IMG/VR virus record: IMGVR_UViG_3300050122_000002
Coordinates: 1 to 22,957 of that record
DNA from: a virus
DNA length: 22,957 nucleotides
Strand: one strand, 5' to 3'
Notes under the pieces: model-generated
Seen by the model: only the letters and a program-made list of their open reading frames with translations
Told to the model about the DNA's origin: nothing
Database searches by the model: none
Shown here: piece by piece, positions 1 to 6,373 of the stretch
How positions within the stretch are numbered: position 1 is the first letter of the stretch
How the letters are laid out: each line of letters begins with the position of its first letter
Position numbers and translations under genes: made by a program

Positions 1-2
1 AA

Positions 3-302
3 CTGGCAGCAAGCTCACGGCGCGGGCCTTTGCGCGTGTTCACACTCAACAGAGTGGCACTCATGGGCGATGGGGCTTGCCATCCTACTCAGAAGCCCCT
101 CGCGCTGATGAAGTGGTGTCTTTCCCTATTCCCCGACGCAAAGACGGTTCTAGACCCCTTTGCAGGCTCAGGAACCACCCTTGTAGCGGCGAAGGCTATG
201 GGGCTGACTGCAATCGGGATTGAACTGCATGAACCATACTGCGAGATCGCAGCCAAGCGCCTGAGCCAAGAGGTATTCGACTTTGGAGGGGATGCGGCAT
301 GA
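3..302 (+). CDS. DNA methyltransferase, C-terminal part (5' end outside window)
   Basis: The frame is open from the left edge to the TGA at 300-302, so only the C-terminal ~99 residues are seen. Visible motifs are HPTQKPLALMKW followed by DPFAGSGTT, the S-adenosylmethionine-binding motif I. They are in the order of beta-class N6-adenine or N4-cytosine methyltransferases, whose DPPY catalytic motif lies N-terminal and would be upstream of this window. The acidic residue in IGIELHEPYCEIA fits the ribose-binding end of motif II. Phages use such solitary enzymes to modify their own DNA against host restriction; the target base and site cannot be read here. An in-frame TTG at 30 is possible but unlikely as a start, because coding sequence continues upstream of it. 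The next gene starts in a 4-bp ATGA overlap. Confidence 0.88.
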   Translation: MAASSRRGPLRVFTLNRVALMGDGACHPTQKPLALMKWCLSLFPDAKTVLDPFAGSGTTLVAAKAMGLTAIGIELHEPYCEIAAKRLSQEVFDFGGDAA

Positions 303-535
303 GATATAGGCGCGCAGAAGAGGAAATGCTTGCAGAGCCCACGCCGGTGATGTATTCCAAGCGCCAGATTGCCTTGCGCGACGGCGTGCGAAGCAGTTTT
401 CCATGCTGGCGCGGGTCAAGTCCGTTTGACTTCCGTAACGGTTGGACACGCTTAGGTGATTTCTTTGCTGAGGGATACTACCCGCGTGACGAAATGAAAG
501 AATTGGTGCATAATCGTTTTGGGGTCAACATATAA
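299..535 (+). CDS. Small phage protein of unknown function
   Basis: This 78-aa product is not recognised. It is charged, with R/E-rich ends (RYRRAEEEM at residues 2-10), and aromatic in the middle (FPCWRGSSPFDFRNGW), with no membrane segment, signal peptide or obvious metal site. Reality is supported by context: it begins in the ATGA that ends the methyltransferase and its TAA shares a base with the portal ATG (TAATG at 533-537), leaving no gap on either side. It lies where some phages carry terminase-associated or DNA-modification accessory genes, but no function can be assigned. Confidence 0.7.
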   Translation: MRYRRAEEEMLAEPTPVMYSKRQIALRDGVRSSFPCWRGSSPFDFRNGWTRLGDFFAEGYYPRDEMKELVHNRFGVNI

Positions 536-2079
536 TGCTTACCGAACCAGAGACCACCGCCCAAGAAAAGACTCGTGATCGTGTCCGCCGTTACCGCGAG
601 AGGAAACGTAAAGGTAACGAACTTGCAACACAGAGAATCAGCCCGTCGGCAGTTCGGTTGGCTCTTGAGGAACCAATTGAACGCGTCCACTACCCCATCA
701 GGATCCCCGTGATACCGAAGGGAGTAGTGCCGCAAGGGACAACGGCTCAAGTGGCAATGGACTCCGCCCCGGCCTATGAATGCGCTCGGCTGGCAATGGA
801 TGCTGGGCCTCAGTTCGGTTCACAACTCTATGCGTACAGCAATATTGAAGGCTTTCCCGGATACCCGTACTTGATGCTCTTAGCTTTGCGCTCGGAATAC
901 CGCAACATGGCGACCGCGCTGGCTACAGAACTGACGCGCAAGTGGATTAAATTCAACAGCACAGACACCGAGGACGAATCGACCAAGACGAAGATCACCG
1001 AGATTGAGCAGGCGTTCACTGCGCTTGGGATTCAGGGCATCATCCGCAAGGCTGCCGAGCATGATGCGTTCTACGGGACAGGCCAGATTCTCATCAATAT
1101 CAAGGGAGCGGATCTAAAGACTCCGCTCATCATTGACCCGCGCACAGTCAAGAAAGACAGCCTGATTGGATTCAAGAACGTTGATCCGATCTGGACCACG
1201 CCGTTGATGTACAACTCCCTTACGCCTTCCAGCCCAAACTTCTACAGGCCGGATAGCTGGTGGGTGATGGGTGAGCATTGGGACGCATCGCGGATAATAG
1301 TGACCATCACCCGCGAAGTACCGGACATATTCAAGCCCGCGTTCAACTTCTCCGGCATGAGTCTTTCGCAACTTGCCGAGCCTTATGTAAATAATTGGCT
1401 ACGGACTCGGCAGAGCGTTTCGGATCTCATCAACAACTTCTCTATCGTTGTGCTCAAGACGGCCATGGACCAGGTGCTCACGGGGGGAGATGATGGTTCT
1501 AACCTGTTTGCCCGAATCAAACTGTTCACTGCCACGCGGAGCAATAAGGGCGTGATGGCGCTGGATAAGGACCGCGAGGAGCTTGAGCAGACTGCCGTTC
1601 CCTTGGGCGGGTTGCATGAACTCCAATCACAGGCGCTAGAGCAGCTTTGCGTCGTGTCGAGGGAACCTGCAACCGTTCTGACGGGCATCACTCCATCAGG
1701 GTTCGGCAACGTGGCCGAGGGCGAGGTTCGCATCTGGTACGACTACATCCACGCCCAGCAAGAGGCACACTGGCGCAGCGCGATAGACAAGATGTTTAAG
1801 ATCGTCCAGATGTCGATGTATGGGAAGATCGACCCTGAAATCACGTTTGAATTCATCCCGCTCTACGAAATGACCGAAGAGCAGGAATCGACCATCCGCG
1901 TCAATGACAGCATCCGGGCCGGGAACCTGATTGACAGGGGCGTTATCGACTCTCAAGAGGAGCGCGAGCGGCTGGCACGTGATCCAGAGTCGGGGTATCA
2001 AGGCATCGATATTTCCAAGGAGATTGCTCCGCCAGACGAAGCGGAGGAGCAGGCGCAACTTGGAAGGGGAACAGCATGA
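535..2079 (+). CDS. Phage portal protein, DUF1073 family
   Basis: The 514-aa product matches the DUF1073-type portal family (PF06381). The clearest signature is GITPSGFGNVAEGEVRIWYDY near residues 382-402, followed by a Q-rich helix (HAQQEAHW). The stretch with FRPDSWWVMG-like and SRIIVTITREVPD sequence is also typical. Portals form the dodecameric ring at the capsid vertex through which DNA is packaged and to which the neck attaches. The first ~30 residues are unusual: a very basic TRDRVRRYRERKRKG segment precedes the family-like region. An internal ATG at 757 would remove it but has no clear ribosome binding site, whereas the ATG at 535 is tied to the upstream stop by TAATG. The C-terminus is acidic and Q/E-rich (PPDEAEEQAQL). 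Confidence 0.92.
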   Translation: MLTEPETTAQEKTRDRVRRYRERKRKGNELATQRISPSAVRLALEEPIERVHYPIRIPVIPKGVVPQGTTAQVAMDSAPAYECARLAMDAGPQFGSQLYAYSNIEGFPGYPYLMLLALRSEYRNMATALATELTRKWIKFNSTDTEDESTKTKITEIEQAFTALGIQGIIRKAAEHDAFYGTGQILINIKGADLKTPLIIDPRTVKKDSLIGFKNVDPIWTTPLMYNSLTPSSPNFYRPDSWWVMGEHWDASRIIVTITREVPDIFKPAFNFSGMSLSQLAEPYVNNWLRTRQSVSDLINNFSIVVLKTAMDQVLTGGDDGSNLFARIKLFTATRSNKGVMALDKDREELEQTAVPLGGLHELQSQALEQLCVVSREPATVLTGITPSGFGNVAEGEVRIWYDYIHAQQEAHWRSAIDKMFKIVQMSMYGKIDPEITFEFIPLYEMTEEQESTIRVNDSIRAGNLIDRGVIDSQEERERLARDPESGYQGIDISKEIAPPDEAEEQAQLGRGTA

Positions 2080-2219
2080 ACAATAACGACACATTCATTT
2101 TGCGCAAGCCAAGGCCGCTGAGGAAGCTGGAAGTGGTTGACATTCACCTACTCGTCAAAGCGACACATCCCATGCTCGGCTTGCCGCCGAAAACTGAGCC
2201 ATGCAAGTCAGCAAAGTAA
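2076..2219 (+). CDS. Tiny basic ORF between portal and head protein genes
   Basis: An ATG at 2076 overlaps the portal TGA by 4 bases (ATGA) and opens a 47-codon frame ending in TAA at 2217-2219. The product is basic at its N-terminus (MNNNDTFILRKPRPLRKLEV) and has LGLPPKTEPCK near the end. It overlaps the start of the next gene by 19 bases. Without it there would be a 121-base gap in an otherwise gapless block, which supports it. The family is not recognised. It may mainly carry ribosomes to the downstream start. Confidence 0.55.
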   Translation: MNNNDTFILRKPRPLRKLEVVDIHLLVKATHPMLGLPPKTEPCKSAK

Positions 2220-3001
2220 AGGCAATCCGCGCTATCTGGCCCAATGCCGGTATCCGGCAGCGGTATCAGCGACGCATGACCGCTCTCATAAGGGAGATGG
2301 CCGATTCTGTGGAGTATTGGCTACAGGCCCAGCGCAAGGCCGCGCCGCCAGTCCTGGCAACTGACTCAACCCCCGCAGAGCAGATGCAGTTTGAATTTAG
2401 GAAGTTGGCCGAACGCTGGCAGGGCAAGTTTGACGACATGGCTCCTAAAGTGGCCGACTCATTCCTAAAGAATCAATTCAGGGGCACCAGCGCGGCTATG
2501 AGGATGGCTCTACGCGAGGCTGGCTGGTCGATTGAGTTCACTATGACCCCGGCCATGCGGGATGCGTTTGAGGCGTCACTGGCGGAGAATGTGGGGTTAA
2601 TCAAGTCCATACCGGCGCAATACCTGCACGAGGTTGAGGGCATCGTGATGCGGAACTATGCAGCGGGCCGTGATCTCAAGTCAATGGCGGCGGAGATTCG
2701 GGCGCGTTACCACGTGGCGGCGAACCGGGCTGTGCTGATCAGCCGGGACCAGGCAAACAAGAGTTCAGCCGTGGTACAAAGAGCCAGACAGCTTGAAATC
2801 GGGATCAAGAAAAGTATTTGGATGCATAGTCATGCAGGTAAGGAACCACGTCGATCTCATGTGGCAATGAATGGTAAAATATATGAAGTAGACAAGGGAA
2901 TGTATGATCCAGACGTGAAGGCGTTTATCTTCCCGGGTCAGTTGATAAACTGCCGCTGCCAGTCGAGATCAGTTCTCCCATGGACCCTGGTGGAGAAATA
3001 G
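2201..3001 (+). CDS. Phage head morphogenesis protein, SPP1 gp7 / Mu gpF-like
   Basis: The product is 266 aa. The C-terminal third carries the Phage_Mu_F (PF04233) signature: a helix with SRDQANKSSAVVQRAR (about residues 181-196), then IWMHSHAGKEPRRSHVAMNGK with its conserved R-x-S-H, and finally FPGQLINCRCQSR, the diagnostic P-G-x-x-x-N-C-R-C motif. The N-terminal half is helical and charged. Proteins of this family are minor head components associated with the portal, or that enter the head, in SPP1 and Mu. It follows the portal as expected. Its TAG at 2999-3001 directly abuts the stop codon of the convergent minus-strand cassette, with no spacer and no visible terminator. Confidence 0.9.
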   Translation: MQVSKVKAIRAIWPNAGIRQRYQRRMTALIREMADSVEYWLQAQRKAAPPVLATDSTPAEQMQFEFRKLAERWQGKFDDMAPKVADSFLKNQFRGTSAAMRMALREAGWSIEFTMTPAMRDAFEASLAENVGLIKSIPAQYLHEVEGIVMRNYAAGRDLKSMAAEIRARYHVAANRAVLISRDQANKSSAVVQRARQLEIGIKKSIWMHSHAGKEPRRSHVAMNGKIYEVDKGMYDPDVKAFIFPGQLINCRCQSRSVLPWTLVEK

Positions 3002-3553
3002 TCACCGTTTGACGCAAACATCTTTAGCGATTGCTCCTATAACCGAGTGAGACGGAGCTAGTTGCCAACCTGAAGAGGATGTTCCGGTCTCATCGTTATC
3101 GATGAAAAACATAAAGTGCCCAGCGCAATCGAAGATCATCGGTTTGGCGACGATGTCTTCACCTTGTATTTGTCCCATAACTATGACGCCCAATTGTGTG
3201 CGCCGAGTAGTACCTATATTTGCTCTGAAATATTCGCCATTCGCGGCTATATACACTTTCCAGACAGATTTCGGCTGTGGATGCTTCTTTCTCTCCGCCG
3301 CACAGATGTTTGCCTGCTCTGGAGAGAACGCTGTGGGGTTATACCCGGACGTGCAAGCCGCTACGGAGCATTGTTCGTCCGCTTTGTCTCTATTCGGTCG
3401 GAACTGTGAATCTAAAACGTAGCATTCAGATCTGGCCGCTTCCTGTGAATGGCGTTGCTCTAGAGGCCAGGACAGACTGTTTTGTGCAAAGCAGACAGAA
3501 GCTGCAATTAGCGCCAATCCAGTGAAGATTGAAAATATCTTATTGCTTTTCAT
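3002..3553 (-). CDS. Exported cysteine-containing protein (moron candidate)
   Basis: A 183-aa protein starts at the ATG complementary to 3551-3553, chosen because GGAGG lies 5 bases upstream and because this start exposes a signal peptide: MKSNK, a hydrophobic core IFSIFTGLALIAASV and a CFA-QN cleavage site near residue 23. An upstream in-frame start at 3583 would bury it. The mature part has six cysteines (44, 62, 67, 84, 143, 180), an even number suited to disulfides in the periplasm. The C-terminal pattern FDCAGHF..W.LAPSHS..DVC loosely recalls surface-adhesin-E-like small exported proteins; this is only a weak resemblance. It is the last gene of the opposed minus-strand cassette, starting in an ATGA overlap with the 27-aa peptide. 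A role in altering the lysogen envelope or excluding other phages is inferred from context. Confidence 0.8.
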   Translation of the reverse strand: MKSNKIFSIFTGLALIAASVCFAQNSLSWPLEQRHSQEAARSECYVLDSQFRPNRDKADEQCSVAACTSGYNPTAFSPEQANICAAERKKHPQPKSVWKVYIAANGEYFRANIGTTRRTQLGVIVMGQIQGEDIVAKPMIFDCAGHFMFFIDNDETGTSSSGWQLAPSHSVIGAIAKDVCVKR

Positions 3554-3633
3554 TTGTGCCTCCAGCACTCGATAGCCCACCATGCAAGCACGGCAAGCGC
3601 GATGAATACCGCGTTGGCGAAAATCTCAGTCAT
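3550..3633 (-). CDS. 27-aa single-pass membrane peptide
   Basis: The start codon is complementary to 3631-3633 and the TGA to 3550-3552; the 27 residues are MTEIFANAVFIALAVLAWWA followed by IECWRHK. Residues 4-21 form one hydrophobic helix with a double Trp and a basic C-terminal tail, suggesting a C-in membrane orientation. GAAGAAAG lies just upstream as a possible ribosome binding site. The gene overlaps the 44-aa gene before it by 8 bases and the exported-protein gene after it by 4 bases (ATGA), which argues that the three are translated together. Such peptides can be regulators of a membrane partner, small toxins or holin-like peptides; nothing here decides. Confidence 0.6.
   Translation of the reverse strand: MTEIFANAVFIALAVLAWWAIECWRHK
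3559..3563 (-). promoter_or_regulatory. Ribosome binding site of the exported protein gene
   Basis: GGAGG on the minus strand lies 5 bases before the ATG at 3553. It decides the start of the exported protein in favour of the form with an intact signal peptide, and it sits inside the 27-aa peptide gene. Confidence 0.75.
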
Positions 3634-3760
3634 GCGCTTTCTTCTGTTTCGCCCGCCACTCCCGCAGGTACCTGGACTGGCATATAGGGCAGCGTTGGCG
3701 TTTCTTGCTCGTTTTGAGCAAGTGTCCATTGATGCAGCGGATTCGACGTAATGGCGGCAT
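3626..3760 (-). CDS. 44-aa zinc-finger protein resembling a homing-endonuclease tail
   Basis: The ATG is complementary to 3758-3760 and the TGA to 3626-3628. The 44 residues include C9-x-N-G-H13 and C24-P-I-C27 followed by a basic helix (RYLREWRAKQKK). This C-x-NGH-L-x-T ... C-x-I-C arrangement is the same as the C-terminal finger of GIY-YIG endonuclease 1 at 7448-8437 (CKNGHLRT ... CVICHRQWAQRNK) and is common in phage HNH/GIY-YIG nucleases and small phage proteins. It probably binds one zinc ion and nucleic acid. It may be a solo regulator of the cassette or the remnant of a nuclease. It is the first gene of the minus-strand cassette. No good ribosome binding site is visible, and the promoter candidate would make the transcript nearly leaderless. 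Confidence 0.55.
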   Translation of the reverse strand: MPPLRRIRCINGHLLKTSKKRQRCPICQSRYLREWRAKQKKAHD

Positions 3761-3768
3761 GACCAAAC

Positions 3769-3796
3769 AGTACACGTCTTGCCTTTCTTTTGTCAA
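3769..3796 (-). promoter_or_regulatory. Promoter candidate for the minus-strand cassette
   Basis: Read on the minus strand, a perfect TTGACA (complement of 3791-3796) is followed after 16 bases by TGTACT (complement of 3769-3774, 4 of 6 matches to TATAAT). Transcription would start near 3762, two bases before the first cassette ATG. This gives the cassette its own expression, independent of the plus-strand late transcript. It is seen by eye only. Confidence 0.4.
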
Positions 3797-3840
3797 CTCC
3801 TATCTTGCGCTCGTGTTTTCATAGTGCAATTCTCAAATCC

Positions 3841-5175
3841 ATGGAGATTGCGTGCGACGCAGCCTTAAAGAATCGGCGATACGACGCGGACGGGCGTTTG
3901 CACATTCTGCGTACGCCCATCTCCAAGGCGACGGTCAATCCCTATTACGGACGCGAAATACCAGACGCAGACAAGCTGGGCCTGGAGCCGGAACGGGTGT
4001 ACTATCTGCTGCGCGATCCGGGGGAACTGGCGAAAGCAGCCTCGTCGTTTGCGCGGAATCAGTTGATGTTCGTTCATACTCCGGTGAGTGCGGACGATCC
4101 GAAGCAGGAATCAGTAGCCGGGACAATCGGCTCGGAAGTGGAATTTCTTGCGCCGTACCTGATAGCGGACATTTGCGTTTGGGATGCGGAAGCAATCGCC
4201 GGAGTGGAGACGGACACGGTACGGGAACTATCAGCCTCGTATCGCTACCGGGCCGACATGACGCCGGGGATGTACGAGGGACAGCGGTACGACGGTGTGA
4301 TGAGGGACATTCAGGGCAATCACGTAGCATTGGTTAAAGCAGGCCGCGCCGGGTCAGATGTGATGGCAGCGGACAGCAAACTGGAGATGAAGATGGAAAC
4401 GAAATTCGGCAAAGCTCTTTACGCAATTCTCTGTGCTGCATCGCCCAAGCTGGCAGCGGACTCCGCTCTCAAGCCCCTGGTGATCGGCCTGACGCGCAAG
4501 CAATGCGATTTGCGGGCGCTCGAACCCAAACTGCTCGCCATGGACGCCGAGCTTCGCAAGCCGGAAACCCTGGCCGCGATGCAAGCTGCCAAGGACGCGG
4601 AATCCGAAGAGGAGACCGAGGCTGAGAAGAAGGCCCGCGAAGAGAAAGAAAAGGCCGCAAAGGACAAAAAGGCGAAGGACGGCAAGCGCGGCAAGGACGA
4701 ATCTTTCGGGGAATGGGCGAAGGAAGAAGAGGACGAGTCCGACCACAAGGCCAAGGACGCCGAAGAGGAGTCCGAAGAGGAGTCCGAGGAAGAGCGCAAG
4801 GAACGCCTCGAAAAACGCGCCAAGGACAAAAAGGCCAAGGATTGCTCAGCCAAGGACGAGGAAGAGAAAGCTGAGGACAAGATGAAGCACGCAATGGATG
4901 AGTTCAAAGCTGACCTTCGCGCCGCCGACGAAGCGCGCCGCGCTGTTCGCACGGTGGTTGGGGACGTGCTGGCTCAGGATTCGGCGGAAGGCATCTACAG
5001 CTTCGCCCTTGACCAGATGAAGGTTGACCACAAGGATGTGGTTGGCGTGCCGGCTCTTCGGGCGCTTTTCAATCTCGCACAAGTGGCTTCCAAGCCCGCA
5101 GTGCGGCAAGCGTTCGATGCGGTTTCAGTGGAAGAGAAGTTCACCGGCGCAGGCCGTCAAATTCAGGTGATGTAA
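3841..5175 (+). CDS. DUF2213 phage protein, putative protease-scaffold fusion
   Basis: The product is 444 aa. Residues 1-175 match DUF2213 (PF09979): GRLHILRTPISKATVNPYYG, LGLEPERVYYLLRDP, then RELSASYRY with Ser131 and IQGNHVALVKAGRAG with His161. The ELS-x-x-Y and N-H-x-A-L-V elements resemble the Ser and His of HK97/herpes-type prohead proteases, so a maturation protease role is inferred. Residues ~250-345 are an almost pure K/E/D region (coiled-coil or disordered), and ~350-430 a helical charged tail, as expected for a fused scaffold. It sits directly before cement and capsid genes, where protease and scaffold belong. I chose the ATG at 3841 because family members start at this point; TTG codons at 3790 and 3805 would extend it into the cassette promoter, and no start has a good ribosome binding site. 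Confidence 0.85.
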   Translation: MEIACDAALKNRRYDADGRLHILRTPISKATVNPYYGREIPDADKLGLEPERVYYLLRDPGELAKAASSFARNQLMFVHTPVSADDPKQESVAGTIGSEVEFLAPYLIADICVWDAEAIAGVETDTVRELSASYRYRADMTPGMYEGQRYDGVMRDIQGNHVALVKAGRAGSDVMAADSKLEMKMETKFGKALYAILCAASPKLAADSALKPLVIGLTRKQCDLRALEPKLLAMDAELRKPETLAAMQAAKDAESEEETEAEKKAREEKEKAAKDKKAKDGKRGKDESFGEWAKEEEDESDHKAKDAEEESEEESEEERKERLEKRAKDKKAKDCSAKDEEEKAEDKMKHAMDEFKADLRAADEARRAVRTVVGDVLAQDSAEGIYSFALDQMKVDHKDVVGVPALRALFNLAQVASKPAVRQAFDAVSVEEKFTGAGRQIQVM

Positions 5176-5185
5176 GGAGAAGATC

Positions 5186-6364
5186 ATGGGAAGTCCTTTG
5201 ATTGGTAGTTTTCAGACGCGAGTCAACCTCAATAACCCTCTTGGGGTTGAGGGAGACTTTGCCAGCGCAAATCCTCGTGCTACTGCCCTCACTCCTGATG
5301 GCGGAGCGTTCGTTGCCGGTCCTGGTGGCGTAACCGTTGGAAAGTTCGCATGGGTTGCCCCAGACGGTCGCACGGTAAATAGTTTCGGCGTCGCTGGCGT
5401 TGCTCCTTCCGGGTTCGTTCATCGCGACCAGCAGGGCCTTTTGACGCAATACTTGCAGGCGGCTGGGATGCTCATTCCTCCGGGCTTCCCTGTCACGCTG
5501 ATGGTTGCGGGTGATTTCTTGGCCAAGAATGCGGGCACTAGCTCCAGCACGGTTGGCGAAGCCATCTATGCACTGTACGCCGATGGCTCGGTTCTTCCAG
5601 GCGTGGGGTCCTTGCCTGCCGTTCCTTCGGCCATCACCGCCGCGCTCGGATCGACCAACACTGGAGCTCTTGGTGCTACCTTCACGGCCAGCGCGCATGC
5701 GGGCGACTCGACACGCATCGACGTAACCGCAGTGACGGGGCTGCTCAGCATCGGAGATACAATCGCGAACGTGTCCGGCATTGCCGGAAGCCAAACGATT
5801 ATATCTCAGGATACCGGCGGCACAACGGGCGGCGCGGGGACCTATGTGCTTAGCGGCACAAATACCCTCAGCGCGGCTACCTGCACATGCTTTGGCAACG
5901 TGGTCAAGATTACTGCATCGGCTGGACTCGTATCGGTTGGCGATTACATCGCTTCCGCCGCATCCGGCTTCCCGGTAGGCGCAACGGTGACGGGAATTGT
6001 CAGCGGCGGGGGAGTGGCCACGGCTGGTGTCTACACCATCAGCGTTCGCGGTGCCTCTTACGTGGCTAGCGCAACCGGCATGACCACCTATGGCACAGTG
6101 CTGGATGTGACCGCAGTTACCGGCACACTGCTTCCTGGAATGCCAATCACGGCCACGGGCGGAATCCCGGCTGGTACGAGCATTGCTGGATTCATCAGCG
6201 GCACGTATGGCGGGGTTGGGCTCTACAGCCTCAACATTCCGGGGACCGCTTACACCGCCTCCGGCACTGTGGTAATCACAGCCCAGGGCATCATCACCAA
6301 GTTCACTGCCAAGTCTGTCGCCGCTGTTGGCGAACTTGTGCAAATCTCAACGTGGGGAAATTAA
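5186..6364 (+). CDS. Structural cement (capsid decoration) protein with inserted repeats
   Basis: The product is 392 aa. The N-terminal part (NNPLGVEGDFASANPRAT, AGPGGVTVGKFAWV) matches the phage structural cement protein family (Gp24-like) usually encoded between DUF2213 and DUF2184 genes. The family's C-terminal strand reappears at residues 370-391 (ITKFTAKSVAAVGELVQIST). Between them, residues ~178-363 hold three ~60-residue repeats, so this copy is longer than a bare cement domain. The repeats are Gly/Thr/Ser-rich and predicted beta, and probably project from the capsid surface. Cement proteins sit on capsid capsomers and stabilise the shell after expansion. AAGGAG precedes the ATG at 5186 (AAGGAGAAGATC). 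Confidence 0.8.
   Translation: MGSPLIGSFQTRVNLNNPLGVEGDFASANPRATALTPDGGAFVAGPGGVTVGKFAWVAPDGRTVNSFGVAGVAPSGFVHRDQQGLLTQYLQAAGMLIPPGFPVTLMVAGDFLAKNAGTSSSTVGEAIYALYADGSVLPGVGSLPAVPSAITAALGSTNTGALGATFTASAHAGDSTRIDVTAVTGLLSIGDTIANVSGIAGSQTIISQDTGGTTGGAGTYVLSGTNTLSAATCTCFGNVVKITASAGLVSVGDYIASAASGFPVGATVTGIVSGGGVATAGVYTISVRGASYVASATGMTTYGTVLDVTAVTGTLLPGMPITATGGIPAGTSIAGFISGTYGGVGLYSLNIPGTAYTASGTVVITAQGIITKFTAKSVAAVGELVQISTWGN
5717..6274 (+). repeat. Three protein-level repeats inside the cement protein
   Basis: Repeats cover residues ~178-235, 239-299 and 305-363 (5717-5890, 5900-6082, 6098-6274). The shared pattern is hydrophobic-x-VTAVTG-x-L-x-x-G-x-x-I, then GIP-x-G or similar, I-S-G, and G-x-Y-x-L-S. 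They have diverged at the nucleotide level, so the duplication is old. Confidence 0.7.
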
Positions 6365-6373
6365 GGAGCTGAC

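Noticed and set aside
3102-3525. Several plus-strand open frames within the minus-strand cassette
   Set aside because: They overlap the exported protein, which has a signal peptide and strong ribosome binding site on the other strand; none shows such support.
3554-3751. 65-codon plus-strand open frame opposite the small cassette genes
   Set aside because: No ribosome binding site and no motif, whereas the minus strand holds two overlapping ORFs with a zinc-finger pattern and a membrane helix.
4419-4952. Ser/Arg/Ala-rich minus-strand open frame
   Set aside because: It is the reverse of the K/E/D-rich scaffold region; its repetitive composition follows from that.
5141-6343. 400-codon open frame on the minus strand
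   Set aside because: It lies fully antisense to the cement protein, has low-complexity composition, no ribosome binding site and no recognisable motif. It is an effect of GC-rich codon use.
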